Assembly: GCA_036524155.1 (NCBI GenBank)
Contig: DATDCV010000502.1
Coordinates: forward strand, 1 to 13,903
DNA: 13,903 bases
DNA from: DATDCV01 sp036524155
GTDB taxonomy: Bacteria > Verrucomicrobiota > Verrucomicrobiia > Limisphaerales > UBA8199
Reading direction: 5' to 3'
Shown: in pieces, positions 7,334-13,903 of the stretch
How positions within the stretch are numbered: position 1 is the first letter of the stretch
How the letters are laid out: each line of letters opens with the position of its first letter
Notes under the pieces: generated by a model
What the model was told of the DNA's origin: nothing
Database searches by the model: none
What the model saw: only the letters and a program-made list of their open reading frames with translations
Position numbers and translations under genes: made by a program

Positions 7334-7362
7334 ATCCTACCAGAGGCGATCCGGCGTGACAA
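7334..7362 (-). promoter_or_regulatory. Predicted sigma70-type promoter of the SUMF1-domain gene
   Basis: On the minus strand TTGTCA (7362-7357), a 17-bp spacer and TAGGAT (7339-7334). The ATG begins six bases after the -10 box, so the transcript would start at or beside the start codon (leaderless). The match to the partner promoter in the opposite arm supports it. Confidence 0.55.
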
Positions 7363-7467
7363 CAGGGACGATTCCTGCATTCCTGGAGTAGGACGAGAAG
7401 GAGGCGGGCTATTTCCTCGAGGGTGAGGCGACCGTCGAAGAATCGCCAGAACGCCAGAAACTGTCTG

Positions 7468-7497
7468 TTGCCACGCCGGACCGCCCACTGATAGCAT
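7468..7497 (+). promoter_or_regulatory. Predicted sigma70-type promoter of the oxidoreductase gene
   Basis: TTGCCA (7468-7473), an 18-bp spacer and TAGCAT (7492-7497), again six bases before ATG at 7504. The spacer begins CGCCGGAYCGCC, as in the partner promoter on the other strand. Confidence 0.55.
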
Positions 7498-7503
7498 TCT
7501 GCC

Positions 7504-8931
7504 ATGCTTGGTGAGCCCGAATACCGATTTTCCCTCACCCGCGTTGGCGAATCTATGAACCCCTCAGGCAACAAACGAGTTTCCTATTCACCTGCCAGGC
7601 TGAGTCGCCGACGCTTTCTCGCGGCGACCGCGACGGCGTCGGCATTCACGGTCCTGCCCCGGCACATGCTGGGCGGCCCCGGGCAGACTGCGCCAAGCGA
7701 GAAGGTCAACATTGCCGGAATCGGCGTGGGGGGTATGGGCGGGGCCAACCTGCAAGCCCTCCGCTCGCAAAACATCGTCGCGCTTTGTGATGTCGACCAC
7801 GATTACGCGGCCCACACGTTCAAGGACTACCCCAACGCGAAGCTCTATACAGATTACCGCGAGATGCTGGACAAACAGAAGGATATCGAAGCGGTAGTGA
7901 TTGCGACGCCGGACCACACGCACGCGGTGCTTTCCATGGCGGCCATGAGGGCCGGCAAACATGTTTATTGCCAGAAGCCGCTGACCCACGACGTTTATGA
8001 AGCGCGCAAGTTGGCTGAAGCTGCCAAGGAACCGGGGGTCGTGACGCAAATGGGTATCCAGGGCCACTCCACGGATGACCTGCGGACGGTCTGCGAATGG
8101 ATTTGGGACGGCGCGATCGGCGAGGTGCGCGAGGTGGATGCCTGGTGCAGCCTGACGTATTATCCCTGGGGCCACGAAAGCTGGAGTTCGTCCTGGGGTG
8201 CTCGGCCGAAGGAAAACCCGGCCGTACCGCCCAACCTCAATTGGGATCTCTGGCTCGGCCCTGCTCTGTTTCGGCCCTATCATCGTGCTTATCACCCGGC
8301 CACCTGGCGGTGCTGGTGGGACTTTGGGTGCGGCATGATGGGTGATCGCGGCGCCCACACTCTGGACGTGGTTAACTGGTCACTCAAACTGGGACCTCCC
8401 GTAACCGTTGAAGCCACTTCCTGCGGCATGACTGCCGACGCTCACCCCCTCTCCGCGATCGTAACGTTCCAGTTCCCCGCGCGCGAGAACTTGCCGCCCG
8501 TGAGACTCACCTGGTATGAGGGCACGCGGCCACCTCGACCCCACGAAATGGATGCTGATGTCGAGTGGCCGGCCGAGGGTGGAACCTTGTTCAAGGGCAG
8601 CAAAGGCCTGCTGATGTGCGGCGTCTATGGCAACTCGCCGAAGCTCCTGCCCCTCAGTCTGCATCTCGATTACAAACGCCCGGCCAGGACGCTCCCCCGA
8701 ATCGCCGATCATTGCCACGAACTCGACTGGGTCCGGGCCATCAAAAGCGGGCAGCAGGCAAACGCCAGCTTTGCCTACTCGGGTCCGCTAACTGAGACCT
8801 GCCTCCTAGGCAATGTCGCTAAACGTATCGATGGCTTGATTGAATGGGACCCCGCCAATCTCAAGGTGAAGAATTCCGAGGCTGCCGGCCGGCTTATACG
8901 GACGACTTACCGCGAGGGGTGGAATCTGTAA
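7504..8931 (+). CDS. Tat-exported Gfo/Idh/MocA family NAD(P)-dependent oxidoreductase
   Basis: 475 aa from 7504 (458 aa if the in-frame ATG at 7555 is used). It acts on sugars, inositols or derivatives by hydride transfer with NAD(P); the substrate cannot be read from sequence. A twin-arginine signal, SRRRFLA at 34-40, is followed by a hydrophobic stretch, so the protein is folded before export. The Rossmann motif is GIGVGGMGG (72-80), then ALCDVD, VIATPDHTHA (132-141) and YCQKPLTHD (155-163), where Gln replaces the Glu of the common EKP motif while Lys158 is kept. Downstream lie WWDFGCGMMGDRGAHTLD (271-288), with likely active-site Asp281 and His285, and the usual alpha/beta C-terminal domain. 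Exported members of this family are abundant in Verrucomicrobia and Planctomycetes. The first 17 residues share MLGE, Arg8 and GES(15-17) with the divergent SUMF1 gene, reflecting the duplicated leader DNA. Confidence 0.92.
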   Translation: MLGEPEYRFSLTRVGESMNPSGNKRVSYSPARLSRRRFLAATATASAFTVLPRHMLGGPGQTAPSEKVNIAGIGVGGMGGANLQALRSQNIVALCDVDHDYAAHTFKDYPNAKLYTDYREMLDKQKDIEAVVIATPDHTHAVLSMAAMRAGKHVYCQKPLTHDVYEARKLAEAAKEPGVVTQMGIQGHSTDDLRTVCEWIWDGAIGEVREVDAWCSLTYYPWGHESWSSSWGARPKENPAVPPNLNWDLWLGPALFRPYHRAYHPATWRCWWDFGCGMMGDRGAHTLDVVNWSLKLGPPVTVEATSCGMTADAHPLSAIVTFQFPARENLPPVRLTWYEGTRPPRPHEMDADVEWPAEGGTLFKGSKGLLMCGVYGNSPKLLPLSLHLDYKRPARTLPRIADHCHELDWVRAIKSGQQANASFAYSGPLTETCLLGNVAKRIDGLIEWDPANLKVKNSEAAGRLIRTTYREGWNL

Positions 8932-9199
8932 TGGTTCTCCGGTTCCACCTTTCGGGCAATCACCCCCGCGGTGAGTCCGAGGGCAGCGATGCCCTGCTTC
9001 CCATCCTCAAGGGACGCGGCGTCTTCCCCTATACGGTTTTTGATCGAGACTCCGTGTTGACACCCGACAGCAAGACCCGCAGCGCGAAGAAAGCCCGCCG
9101 CTAATGTGCTGAAACGGTTCTTTGTGGCATTGCGTTGACGGCGGCGGAGGAGCGCCGCTGTTTGCGCCCGCGAGGCGCTCGACCAGGAAGCCCTTGAAA

Positions 9200-9228
9200 G
9201 CGCTGACCGATGCTGGTCATCGCAGCGC
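9200..9228. terminator. Stem-loop at the convergent 3' ends (weak terminator candidate)
   Basis: GCGCTG/CAGCGC (6 bp) encloses CGATG/CATCG (5 bp) with a 2-base bulge and loop CTGGT. It overlaps the stop codon at 9217-9219 of the minus-strand gene, and only TTTC follows on that strand. The preceding 8932-9199 shows no credible gene, apart from a second small GCGGCG/CGCCGC stem near 9141-9158. Confidence 0.4.
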
Positions 9229-10194
9229 GTTGATGATCTGCGCGCCGAAGCTAAGCACAGCAAGGGTGATTACGGCGAGGATGAGAAGGACTAGCTTCGC
9301 ATAGGACCGAGGGGCCTGGCCAAGGACGCAGTTCGGGTCCTGACCGGAGATTACCGTGCGATAGAGCTGTCGGCGATGCCGGTAAGCCAGGACATAGGCG
9401 GGGAACGCCATTCGTTGAGTGAGCACCCGCCGCAGCAGGACGGCCGAGTGGAAATTGCGAATCCGAACGCGGGACAGTTGCTGGCTTAGGACGCGAGCTT
9501 CAGCCAGGCCCTGGATGGCGCGAGTGATCCGGCTGCGGGCCGCGCTGCGCGGCATGTCGAACCGCTCGTCCAAGACATCACCGTCGGCCTCGGCGGACGG
9601 AACACTGGGGCCATCGAGCACGTAGGTGCGGATGAGGCCCGCGCATTCCTCAAAGGACAATCCGCGCGTGGCGGGGATGATCAGTTGGCGGAACTGGTCC
9701 TGGAGTTCGCCGGAATGTGGAGCCCAGCTTGAGCGTTCCGCACCGGCATTGGTGTCGGCCGTCCAGGTCACTAGCGCGTCTGCATCCACCACCCAACCCA
9801 CCCACCAGAGCGGCTTGAGTGACTCCAACCGCGCGGTCGAGGCGAGCTTGAATGGCCGGAAAAATCCTTGCCGCGAGATCCACTGGCAGTAGGACGCTAC
9901 GGCCCTGGCGCGGTCAACTGTGAACGGCAGATACCGCTGCGTCTGCTCCGCCGGGTCGGTCTGCTCTTCGAGTTTCAGCGTGCCGCCACAGAAGGCGCAG
10001 TGGGGTGCTCGGGCGGTGACGCGGTATTGCATCGCCGCGCCGCAAGTCGCACACCGAAGCACGCGGACTCGGACACTCCCATCCGTTTGGCTGGAGTTCT
10101 CCGCGATCGCCAGATAACAGACCGGGCAGCGCAAATCGCCGGGCTCGATGGCGCTTCCGCAACGTGTACAGACACAGACCGGAGGCGCGTTCAC
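9217..10194 (-). CDS. Zinc-ribbon protein with C-terminal membrane anchor (second gene of pair)
   Basis: 325 aa. The GTG at 10194 is chosen because it overlaps the upstream stop as GTGA and has GGAGG eight bases before it; a GTG five codons earlier (10209) lacks this. Two zinc ribbons open the protein: CTRC (9-12) with CPVC (22-25), and CATC with CAFC further on. A middle region of about 180 residues begins LPFTVDRARAVASYCQW, and a hydrophobic helix (LVLLILAVITLAVLSFGA) ends it. It is a diverged paralogue of its upstream neighbour: both have a VDR.-A.......W.SRQ segment, an (I/L)..ATRG/TASRGIS segment and a (V)(N/S)GQ(T/D) strand just before the membrane helix. Similar proteins are sometimes annotated as TFIIB-type zinc-ribbon or mis-annotated as helicase-like. 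Function unknown. Translation is probably coupled to the upstream gene. Confidence 0.85.
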   Translation of the reverse strand: MNAPPVCVCTRCGSAIEPGDLRCPVCYLAIAENSSQTDGSVRVRVLRCATCGAAMQYRVTARAPHCAFCGGTLKLEEQTDPAEQTQRYLPFTVDRARAVASYCQWISRQGFFRPFKLASTARLESLKPLWWVGWVVDADALVTWTADTNAGAERSSWAPHSGELQDQFRQLIIPATRGLSFEECAGLIRTYVLDGPSVPSAEADGDVLDERFDMPRSAARSRITRAIQGLAEARVLSQQLSRVRIRNFHSAVLLRRVLTQRMAFPAYVLAYRHRRQLYRTVISGQDPNCVLGQAPRSYAKLVLLILAVITLAVLSFGAQIINALR

Positions 10195-11126
10195 TGGAGA
10201 CGCCTCCACAATATGCTCAAGAGCACGAACAAAGCAGCAAGCCCCACCAGCCCTGCGACGATCAAAACGCCCAGCTTGGCCTTGGAATACGGGATCTTTC
10301 CGCCGACCTTGCCGGTTTGGCCGTTGACGAGGATGCGAACCGGGGGTTTTTGGGCATGATCACGAATCGCCAACACCCACACCGGAACAAGCGTGTGGTC
10401 GAGGGATTCCTCCGTGAATTCGGTCGAATGATTCAACGTCGCGGCACCATCACCCGGCATGAACTCGCGCAGCAGCGCGGCCACCGCGGCCTCGCCTTCG
10501 ACGCGGCCCAGGCGCAAGCAATCTTCCGTGGACAGGGAGGGTTCCTCTGAAGTCCAACCGGCGATGATCGCGGGCGAATAGCGGCAAAGTTTGCTGAGGT
10601 CGAAAGGTTCGATGGCCTGCAGTTCATCATTGGAAATGCCGCGAGACGCGGTAACCAAGATGTCGCTTACATAGGCGGCGCGCCGGCCGGCGAAATCCCG
10701 GTACTCGGTCCCGCTCCGCACGCCCGCGCCATCCTTGTCGATCGCGAGCCGGGTGTAATTCTCTGCAACCCGGGCCTGGTATCGAGAATTGGCTGCGGCG
10801 GAATACAAGTAGGAGGGCAGATAGATCCCAGCGATGGCTTGCGCGGCGGCGGCATTCATTCCAAATGGCCGCAGCTTTTGACGGCTGAGCCATTGGCGGA
10901 CGGTTTTGATCGCACTGTCGCGATCGACGGCGAAGCCCAGCGCAAAGACGGGTTGTGGCCGGTCGCGAATTGCCGGGCGATCGGCCACCAAAGGGGTGTC
11001 ACAGAACGGACATCGTGTAGTGCGTTGTCCGGCTGCAAAGCAGATTCGTGCGCCGCACGAATCACACCCGAGGCTTAGAACTTCGGAGCCCCCGGGCATG
11101 GACATCACATCTTGTAAAACAGCCAT
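10191..11126 (-). CDS. Zinc-ribbon protein with C-terminal membrane anchor (first gene of pair)
   Basis: 311 aa, function unknown. One zinc ribbon is seen near the N-terminus: CDSC (21-24) and CPFC (39-42). Then comes ALGFAVDRDSAIKTVRQWLSRQ, a region rich in aromatic and charged residues (IYLPSYLYSAAANSRYQARV), PVWVLAIRDH, the strand VRILVNGQTGKVGGKIPYS, and a hydrophobic C-terminal helix (KLGVLIVAGLVGLAALFVLLSILW) ending in WRRLQ. The VNGQTG.V.G..PYS motif recurs in zinc-ribbon proteins of many bacteria, often annotated only as hypothetical or TFIIB-type. The ribbon end is probably cytoplasmic with a single tail anchor. ATG at 11126 gives the longest product; internal ATGs at codons 8 and 10 are alternatives, and none has a strong Shine-Dalgarno site. 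The stop overlaps the next start by 4 bp (GTGA), so the two form an operon. Confidence 0.85.
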   Translation of the reverse strand: MAVLQDVMSMPGGSEVLSLGCDSCGARICFAAGQRTTRCPFCDTPLVADRPAIRDRPQPVFALGFAVDRDSAIKTVRQWLSRQKLRPFGMNAAAAQAIAGIYLPSYLYSAAANSRYQARVAENYTRLAIDKDGAGVRSGTEYRDFAGRRAAYVSDILVTASRGISNDELQAIEPFDLSKLCRYSPAIIAGWTSEEPSLSTEDCLRLGRVEGEAAVAALLREFMPGDGAATLNHSTEFTEESLDHTLVPVWVLAIRDHAQKPPVRILVNGQTGKVGGKIPYSKAKLGVLIVAGLVGLAALFVLLSILWRRLQ

Positions 11127-11345
11127 GGCTTAAACCGATTGACGCCGTAGCAAAGCATAAGTTGTTCCATAACAGCAAAGCGGCGATGGGGAATGCGACA
11201 GAGGGCAGCCGGCCCTCAGTCCAGGGCCTAGAGCGCCAACAGGAAACGGAAACGGAAGACGCTCCGATGGTGTTCAGATGGTTAGATGGGTGATTGACGG
11301 AAAAATGCAACCTTTTAACTCCTCGAGCATTATACTTCCAGGAAG

Positions 11346-11519
11346 ATGAACTCGGACCAGGAATGCCTAATGATGGTTCCACAATGTCTCGAAGCCCTGA
11401 CCGAGAGGGCTGAGGAGGAGCGGGCCCTGGTTTTGGCCGCCCAGAGTGACACAGCCGCGCCCGTCTCTATAGCCTACGCGGCGCTCCTGCTGGAGCGCGA
11501 GGAGCAGAAGGCGCAATGA
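11346..11519 (+). CDS. Possible small protein (57 aa), helical
   Basis: An ATG-initiated frame encodes MNSDQECLMM, then a charged helix (CLEALTERAEEERALVLAA), a short break (TAAPVS) and a second helix (ALLLEREEQKA). Two amphipathic helices suggest a helical hairpin or coiled coil. AGGA lies only two bases before the ATG, too close for a normal Shine-Dalgarno site, and TATACT at 11331-11336 is a plausible -10 box without a partner -35. It could be a real small gene, a decayed remnant, or chance in GC-rich DNA. The rest of 11127-11345 holds one GAGGGC/GCCCTC stem (11201-11217) and nothing else I can support. Confidence 0.35.
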   Translation: MNSDQECLMMVPQCLEALTERAEEERALVLAAQSDTAAPVSIAYAALLLEREEQKAQ

Positions 11520-11553
11520 CGAGAGATGGTGGCAGCAAGCCGGATCTACCGAA

Positions 11554-13569
11554 TCAGTGTCCGCCTGACGCCCCCACCCCATGCAAGGCTTCCGCCCGGC
11601 TGAGCCTGGACCAGTTGTAGCCGTACAGGGCGATCAAGGCGAAGCAGACCAGCGGAACGATGAAGCCGCGGGACATGTTGTAGTGATCGGCCACCGCGCC
11701 CATGAGCTTGGGCAGAAGAGCGCCGCCGACGATGCCCATGACGATATAAGCCGAGGCCGCTTTGGCCCGGTTACCCAGACCGAAGATGCCGAGGGCGAAG
11801 ATGGTGGGGAAGGTGATGGACATGAAGAAGTAGCACAGGAACACGCACACGACCGAGAGCCAGCCCAGCTTCAGGAAAATCAGGAAACACAACAGGGTAT
11901 TGAGCACGCTGTAGAGTCCGAGCATCTTGTGCGCGGAGATTTTTCGCAACAGGGCCGCGCCGCTAACCCGGCCGAGCAGAAAACAGAAGAAGCCAACGGA
12001 CGCGAGCGTAGTGGCGAACTGGTTGGTCACGCCAAAGATGCCGTCCTGAAAGACGAGTTCCTGAGGGTAGGCGTCGGCGAGCAGCAACCGGTTGAGGCGC
12101 GGCATGCTGCGCGGCGGGGCGTCAGGCGCGAGCAGTTGCATGGTTGCCTTCTGCAACGTGACACCGCGAAACCGGTCCGGCGCATAGAAGTTGGTCTTGA
12201 GGATGAGGCTGTTGAGGTCCTGCATCAGGGCGACCCGGGTGGCCGTGACACTGGCCTTCCCTTCCCGGAAGCGGGAGAGGGTTTGCAGGGTCGAGTCCGA
12301 GAGATTCGAGGCGAGGAAGGCCGACACGGGATCGGTTTTGGCAGAGAGTTTCTCGACCAGGCCTTTGACATCCTTGAAGTCAGAGTTCGCGAAAGCCGTC
12401 CGGACCTGGACCCATTTGCTGGTGCTCTCGGTTGCCCAGGAGGAGGGGAGGGATGGCGGTTCGGAGGTCACGTAGTTGATGAGGAAGCTGAAAATGCCGC
12501 ACTGGGCCGCGACATAGAGAAACTGGGCGATCGTAGCGCCGGAAAAGTGTTCGTGGGCCCAGACGCTGTGGTGGGTAAGGCGTTTGGTCACGCCGATCAA
12601 CCAGATGGCCGCAGCCACGAGCGCCAGGCAGGCGGCAGCCACCAGCACGATAAGCACCGAGTTCTGGGCGCTGACGACGAGGCTGGACGGGTGGGGAATC
12701 GCGGAAGCCAGCCCCACCAGGCGCGGGCCGAGCTGCAGGCCATCGAAAGTCAGCCAGAAGATGAAGATGAAGACGCCAATCAGCGCAGCAACATTGCCCA
12801 GCAGCAAGGCGTACGACAGCCCCCGATTCACCGTCCGGGGAGCGGGGGCCGAAGGCGCAGCGGGGCCGTTGTCCTTCTTTTCCATCTCGTAATCGTCCTC
12901 ACTTTTGACGTCGGGGACCGGAGCGAAGAAGAAGATGGTCGCCAGGATAAGGACGGTAACTGCGACGCCTGCATAAGGAATCCACAGCGTCTGCGAGCCG
13001 GTGCTCCGGCCGGCGGCATCGGTACCATAAAAGAACATGCCGCCGGCAATCGGGCCCAGGATCCAGCCGACGCCATTGCAGGACTGGGCGGCATTGATGC
13101 GCGTGGCCGCGTAGCGCGGCGGTCCCAGCACGGTGGTGTAGGGATTGGCGACCGTCTCGAGGAACGTCAGGCCGGAAGCGACAACACACACGCCGAGGAG
13201 GAAGGCCCAGAACGCCGCGATCTTCGAGGCGGGTATGAACCAGAAGCCGCCGACCGCCACCAGCAGCAGGCCGGCGATGATGCCGCCTTTGTAGCCCAGC
13301 CGCGTCGCGAGCCAGCCGGCGGGTATTGACATGAGAAAATAGCCCATCCAATGCGCGAACTGCACCCAGGCGGATTGGGACAGGCTCAGGTGCAGTTCTT
13401 CTTGAAAGTGCTTATCCATCACGTCGATCATGCCGTTGCAGAATCCCCAGAGGAGGAACAAGGAGCTGACGAGGCAGAAGGTGAACAGGACGTTGCGGCC
13501 GTCGGCGAGGACGAACATGCCTTGCTTTGCAGCGGGTGGAGTGGTGGTAGTTGTAGCAGTTGATTTCAT
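11554..13569 (-). CDS. FHS-family (FucP-like) sugar:H+ symporter with central and extracytoplasmic insertions
   Basis: 671 aa against about 430 for typical L-fucose/glucose-galactose permeases of the FHS branch of the major facilitator superfamily. Imports a sugar with protons across the inner membrane; the substrate is not determinable. Recognisable family features: FLLWGFCNGMIDVMDKHFQ in TM1 (Asp49 fits the FucP proton-coupling Asp), LETVANPYTTVLGP in TM4 (Glu138 fits the FucP Glu), and FLYVAAQCGIFSFLINY in TM7 of the core. Two extra hydrophobic segments (about 250-273 and 303-325) lie in the usual central loop. About 150 soluble residues (366-515) lie between core TM7 and TM8, on the periplasmic side if the usual topology holds. 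Fourteen hydrophobic segments are seen in total. The ATG at 13569 is used; Met18 is an alternative. A long open frame on the opposite strand is a compositional shadow. Confidence 0.88.
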   Translation of the reverse strand: MKSTATTTTTPPAAKQGMFVLADGRNVLFTFCLVSSLFLLWGFCNGMIDVMDKHFQEELHLSLSQSAWVQFAHWMGYFLMSIPAGWLATRLGYKGGIIAGLLLVAVGGFWFIPASKIAAFWAFLLGVCVVASGLTFLETVANPYTTVLGPPRYAATRINAAQSCNGVGWILGPIAGGMFFYGTDAAGRSTGSQTLWIPYAGVAVTVLILATIFFFAPVPDVKSEDDYEMEKKDNGPAAPSAPAPRTVNRGLSYALLLGNVAALIGVFIFIFWLTFDGLQLGPRLVGLASAIPHPSSLVVSAQNSVLIVLVAAACLALVAAAIWLIGVTKRLTHHSVWAHEHFSGATIAQFLYVAAQCGIFSFLINYVTSEPPSLPSSWATESTSKWVQVRTAFANSDFKDVKGLVEKLSAKTDPVSAFLASNLSDSTLQTLSRFREGKASVTATRVALMQDLNSLILKTNFYAPDRFRGVTLQKATMQLLAPDAPPRSMPRLNRLLLADAYPQELVFQDGIFGVTNQFATTLASVGFFCFLLGRVSGAALLRKISAHKMLGLYSVLNTLLCFLIFLKLGWLSVVCVFLCYFFMSITFPTIFALGIFGLGNRAKAASAYIVMGIVGGALLPKLMGAVADHYNMSRGFIVPLVCFALIALYGYNWSRLSRAEALHGVGASGGH

Positions 13570-13644
13570 CGGTTCTTGGTTATGGGAATTAGCGAACGCC
13601 GAGATGATTGGCGGTTCAGGAAATATGGAACTGAGATGAACGCG

Positions 13645-13665
13645 AATACGTAAAACGCAACACGC
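13645..13665. repeat. Heptamer triplet AANACGY
   Basis: Three spacerless heptamers, aatacgt, aaaacgc and aacacgc, lie upstream of the transporter gene. They are close in design to, but different in sequence from, the heptamer arrays at 951-1108. Confidence 0.6.
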
Positions 13666-13693
13666 AAAGGAACGGGCTGTATACCCGGGCTCG

Positions 13694-13751
13694 ACGCTTT
13701 AACGGCTTTCACGCTTCAACGGTTCAACGCTTTAACGGTTTCAACGCTTCA
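13694..13751. repeat. Seven-unit ACGSTTYA array alternating ACGC and ACGG
   Basis: Units acgcttta, acggctttc, acgcttca, acggttca, acgcttta, acggtttca, acgcttca. Units 1-2 and 5-6 form a repeated higher-order pair. The stop codon of the minus-strand gene to the right (TCA at 13741-13743) lies inside unit 6, so the array continues into coding sequence. Confidence 0.85.
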
Positions 13752-13903
13752 ACCCCGCTTTGATTTCAGCGATAGAGACGCCGAGGGAGGCTCGAGCCAC
13801 CGCGTCCAGCGAGGCTTCCGAACCGGTTAGATGGATGGTGCGGTGCACGTGGGAGAGCTTCTGGCCCGGCGCCAAAGCAGCAGCGGGTGAGGACGATTCG
13901 AGT
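13741..13903 (-). CDS. C-terminal fragment of an unidentified protein (53 aa visible)
   Basis: The minus strand is open from the window edge to TGA at 13743-13741. The visible end reads LESSSPAAALAPGQKLSHVH, then RTIHLTGSEASLDAVARASL and GVSIAEIKAGLKR. PGQ.LSHVHRTIHL looks like a closing beta strand of a mutarotase- or cupin-like fold, and the last 25 residues form a helix. The family cannot be named from this fragment. It lies upstream of, and on the same strand as, the sugar transporter (gap 171 bp), so co-transcription is possible. The final Lys-Arg codons and stop are built from repeat-array sequence. Confidence 0.6.
   Translation of the reverse strand, partial: LESSSPAAALAPGQKLSHVHRTIHLTGSEASLDAVARASLGVSIAEIKAGLKR

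Larger units (their letters stand above)
7316..7515. repeat. 200-bp imperfect inverted repeat with 15-bp perfect ends
   Basis: CTCACCAAGCATGGC (7316-7330) is the exact reverse complement of 7501-7515. The similarity continues inward: by hand, 42 of the first 51 aligned columns agree with one gap, and weaker similarity reaches about 7385 and 7445. The arms carry the start codons of both flanking genes and their predicted promoters. The central 50-60 bp is unpaired. No clear target-site duplication is seen outside the ends. Confidence 0.85.

Noticed and set aside
7316..7515. Complete insertion sequence
   Set aside because: The element is only 200 bp, encodes no transposase and shows no evident target duplication. 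A MITE-like origin remains possible and is discussed as a finding.
8931..9104. 57-codon frame starting in TAATG at the end of the oxidoreductase gene
   Set aside because: The overlapping start is attractive, but the translation shows no helix or strand pattern or motif, and no Shine-Dalgarno site is seen. It is treated as intergenic.
11581..13329. A 582-codon open frame on the + strand opposite the sugar transporter
   Set aside because: Its translation is low-complexity, rich in G, E, R and H, with no recognisable domain. The minus strand has unmistakable FHS motifs and membrane segments, so this is an antisense shadow of a GC-rich gene.

Overview
The window looks like chromosomal DNA of a Verrucomicrobiota bacterium, probably of the Pedosphaera/Limisphaera branch and possibly uncultivated. 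This is inferred from the gene types: a Tat-exported Gfo/Idh/MocA oxidoreductase divergent from an exported SUMF1-domain protein, a large exported protein of repeated carboxypeptidase-regulatory-like modules, and an FHS-family sugar symporter. The DNA is GC-rich with weak Shine-Dalgarno sites, and the gaps between genes are full of short tandem repeats. No rRNA, tRNA, CRISPR array, integrase or transposase gene was seen.

Layout. 1-283: leader with a small palindrome and AAYTCAY repeats. 284-946 (+): unrecognised 220-aa protein in strikingly C-rich DNA. 947-1926: about 1 kb without a credible gene, holding two ten-unit heptamer arrays, a pyrimidine tract, two REP-like palindromes, a 10-bp tandem repeat and an 11-bp hairpin. 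1927-4341 (+): exported multi-module beta-sandwich protein with a thioredoxin-like end that lacks CxxC. 4342-4813: intergenic, with an octamer array. 4814-6301 (+): exported clan CD (gingipain/caspase-like) peptidase homologue with a HEAT-like tail, interrupted by an in-frame TAG at 6143-6145. 6308-7327 (-): exported SUMF1-domain protein. 7328-7503: divergent promoter region built as an inverted repeat. 7504-8931 (+): Gfo/Idh/MocA oxidoreductase. 9217-11126 (-): two-gene operon of paralogous zinc-ribbon membrane proteins joined by a GTGA overlap. 11346-11519 (+): possible 57-aa ORF. 11554-13569 (-): enlarged FucP-like sugar transporter. 13741-13903 (-): 3' end of a further gene, whose stop codon lies inside a repeat array.

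How the genes fit together. The transporter, the oxidoreductase and the exported SUMF1 and peptidase-like proteins suit a polysaccharide- and sugar-degrading cell with a rich secretome, but the window does not form one dedicated pathway. No defence system or clear mobile element is visible. The most notable points are: (1) matched promoter arms in inverted orientation, each ending six bases before an ATG that opens the same four codons; (2) a duplicated heptamer-array block that includes the 3' end of the first gene; (3) an octamer repeat family present at two sites 9 kb apart and overlapping a stop codon; (4) the in-frame amber codon in the peptidase-HEAT gene.
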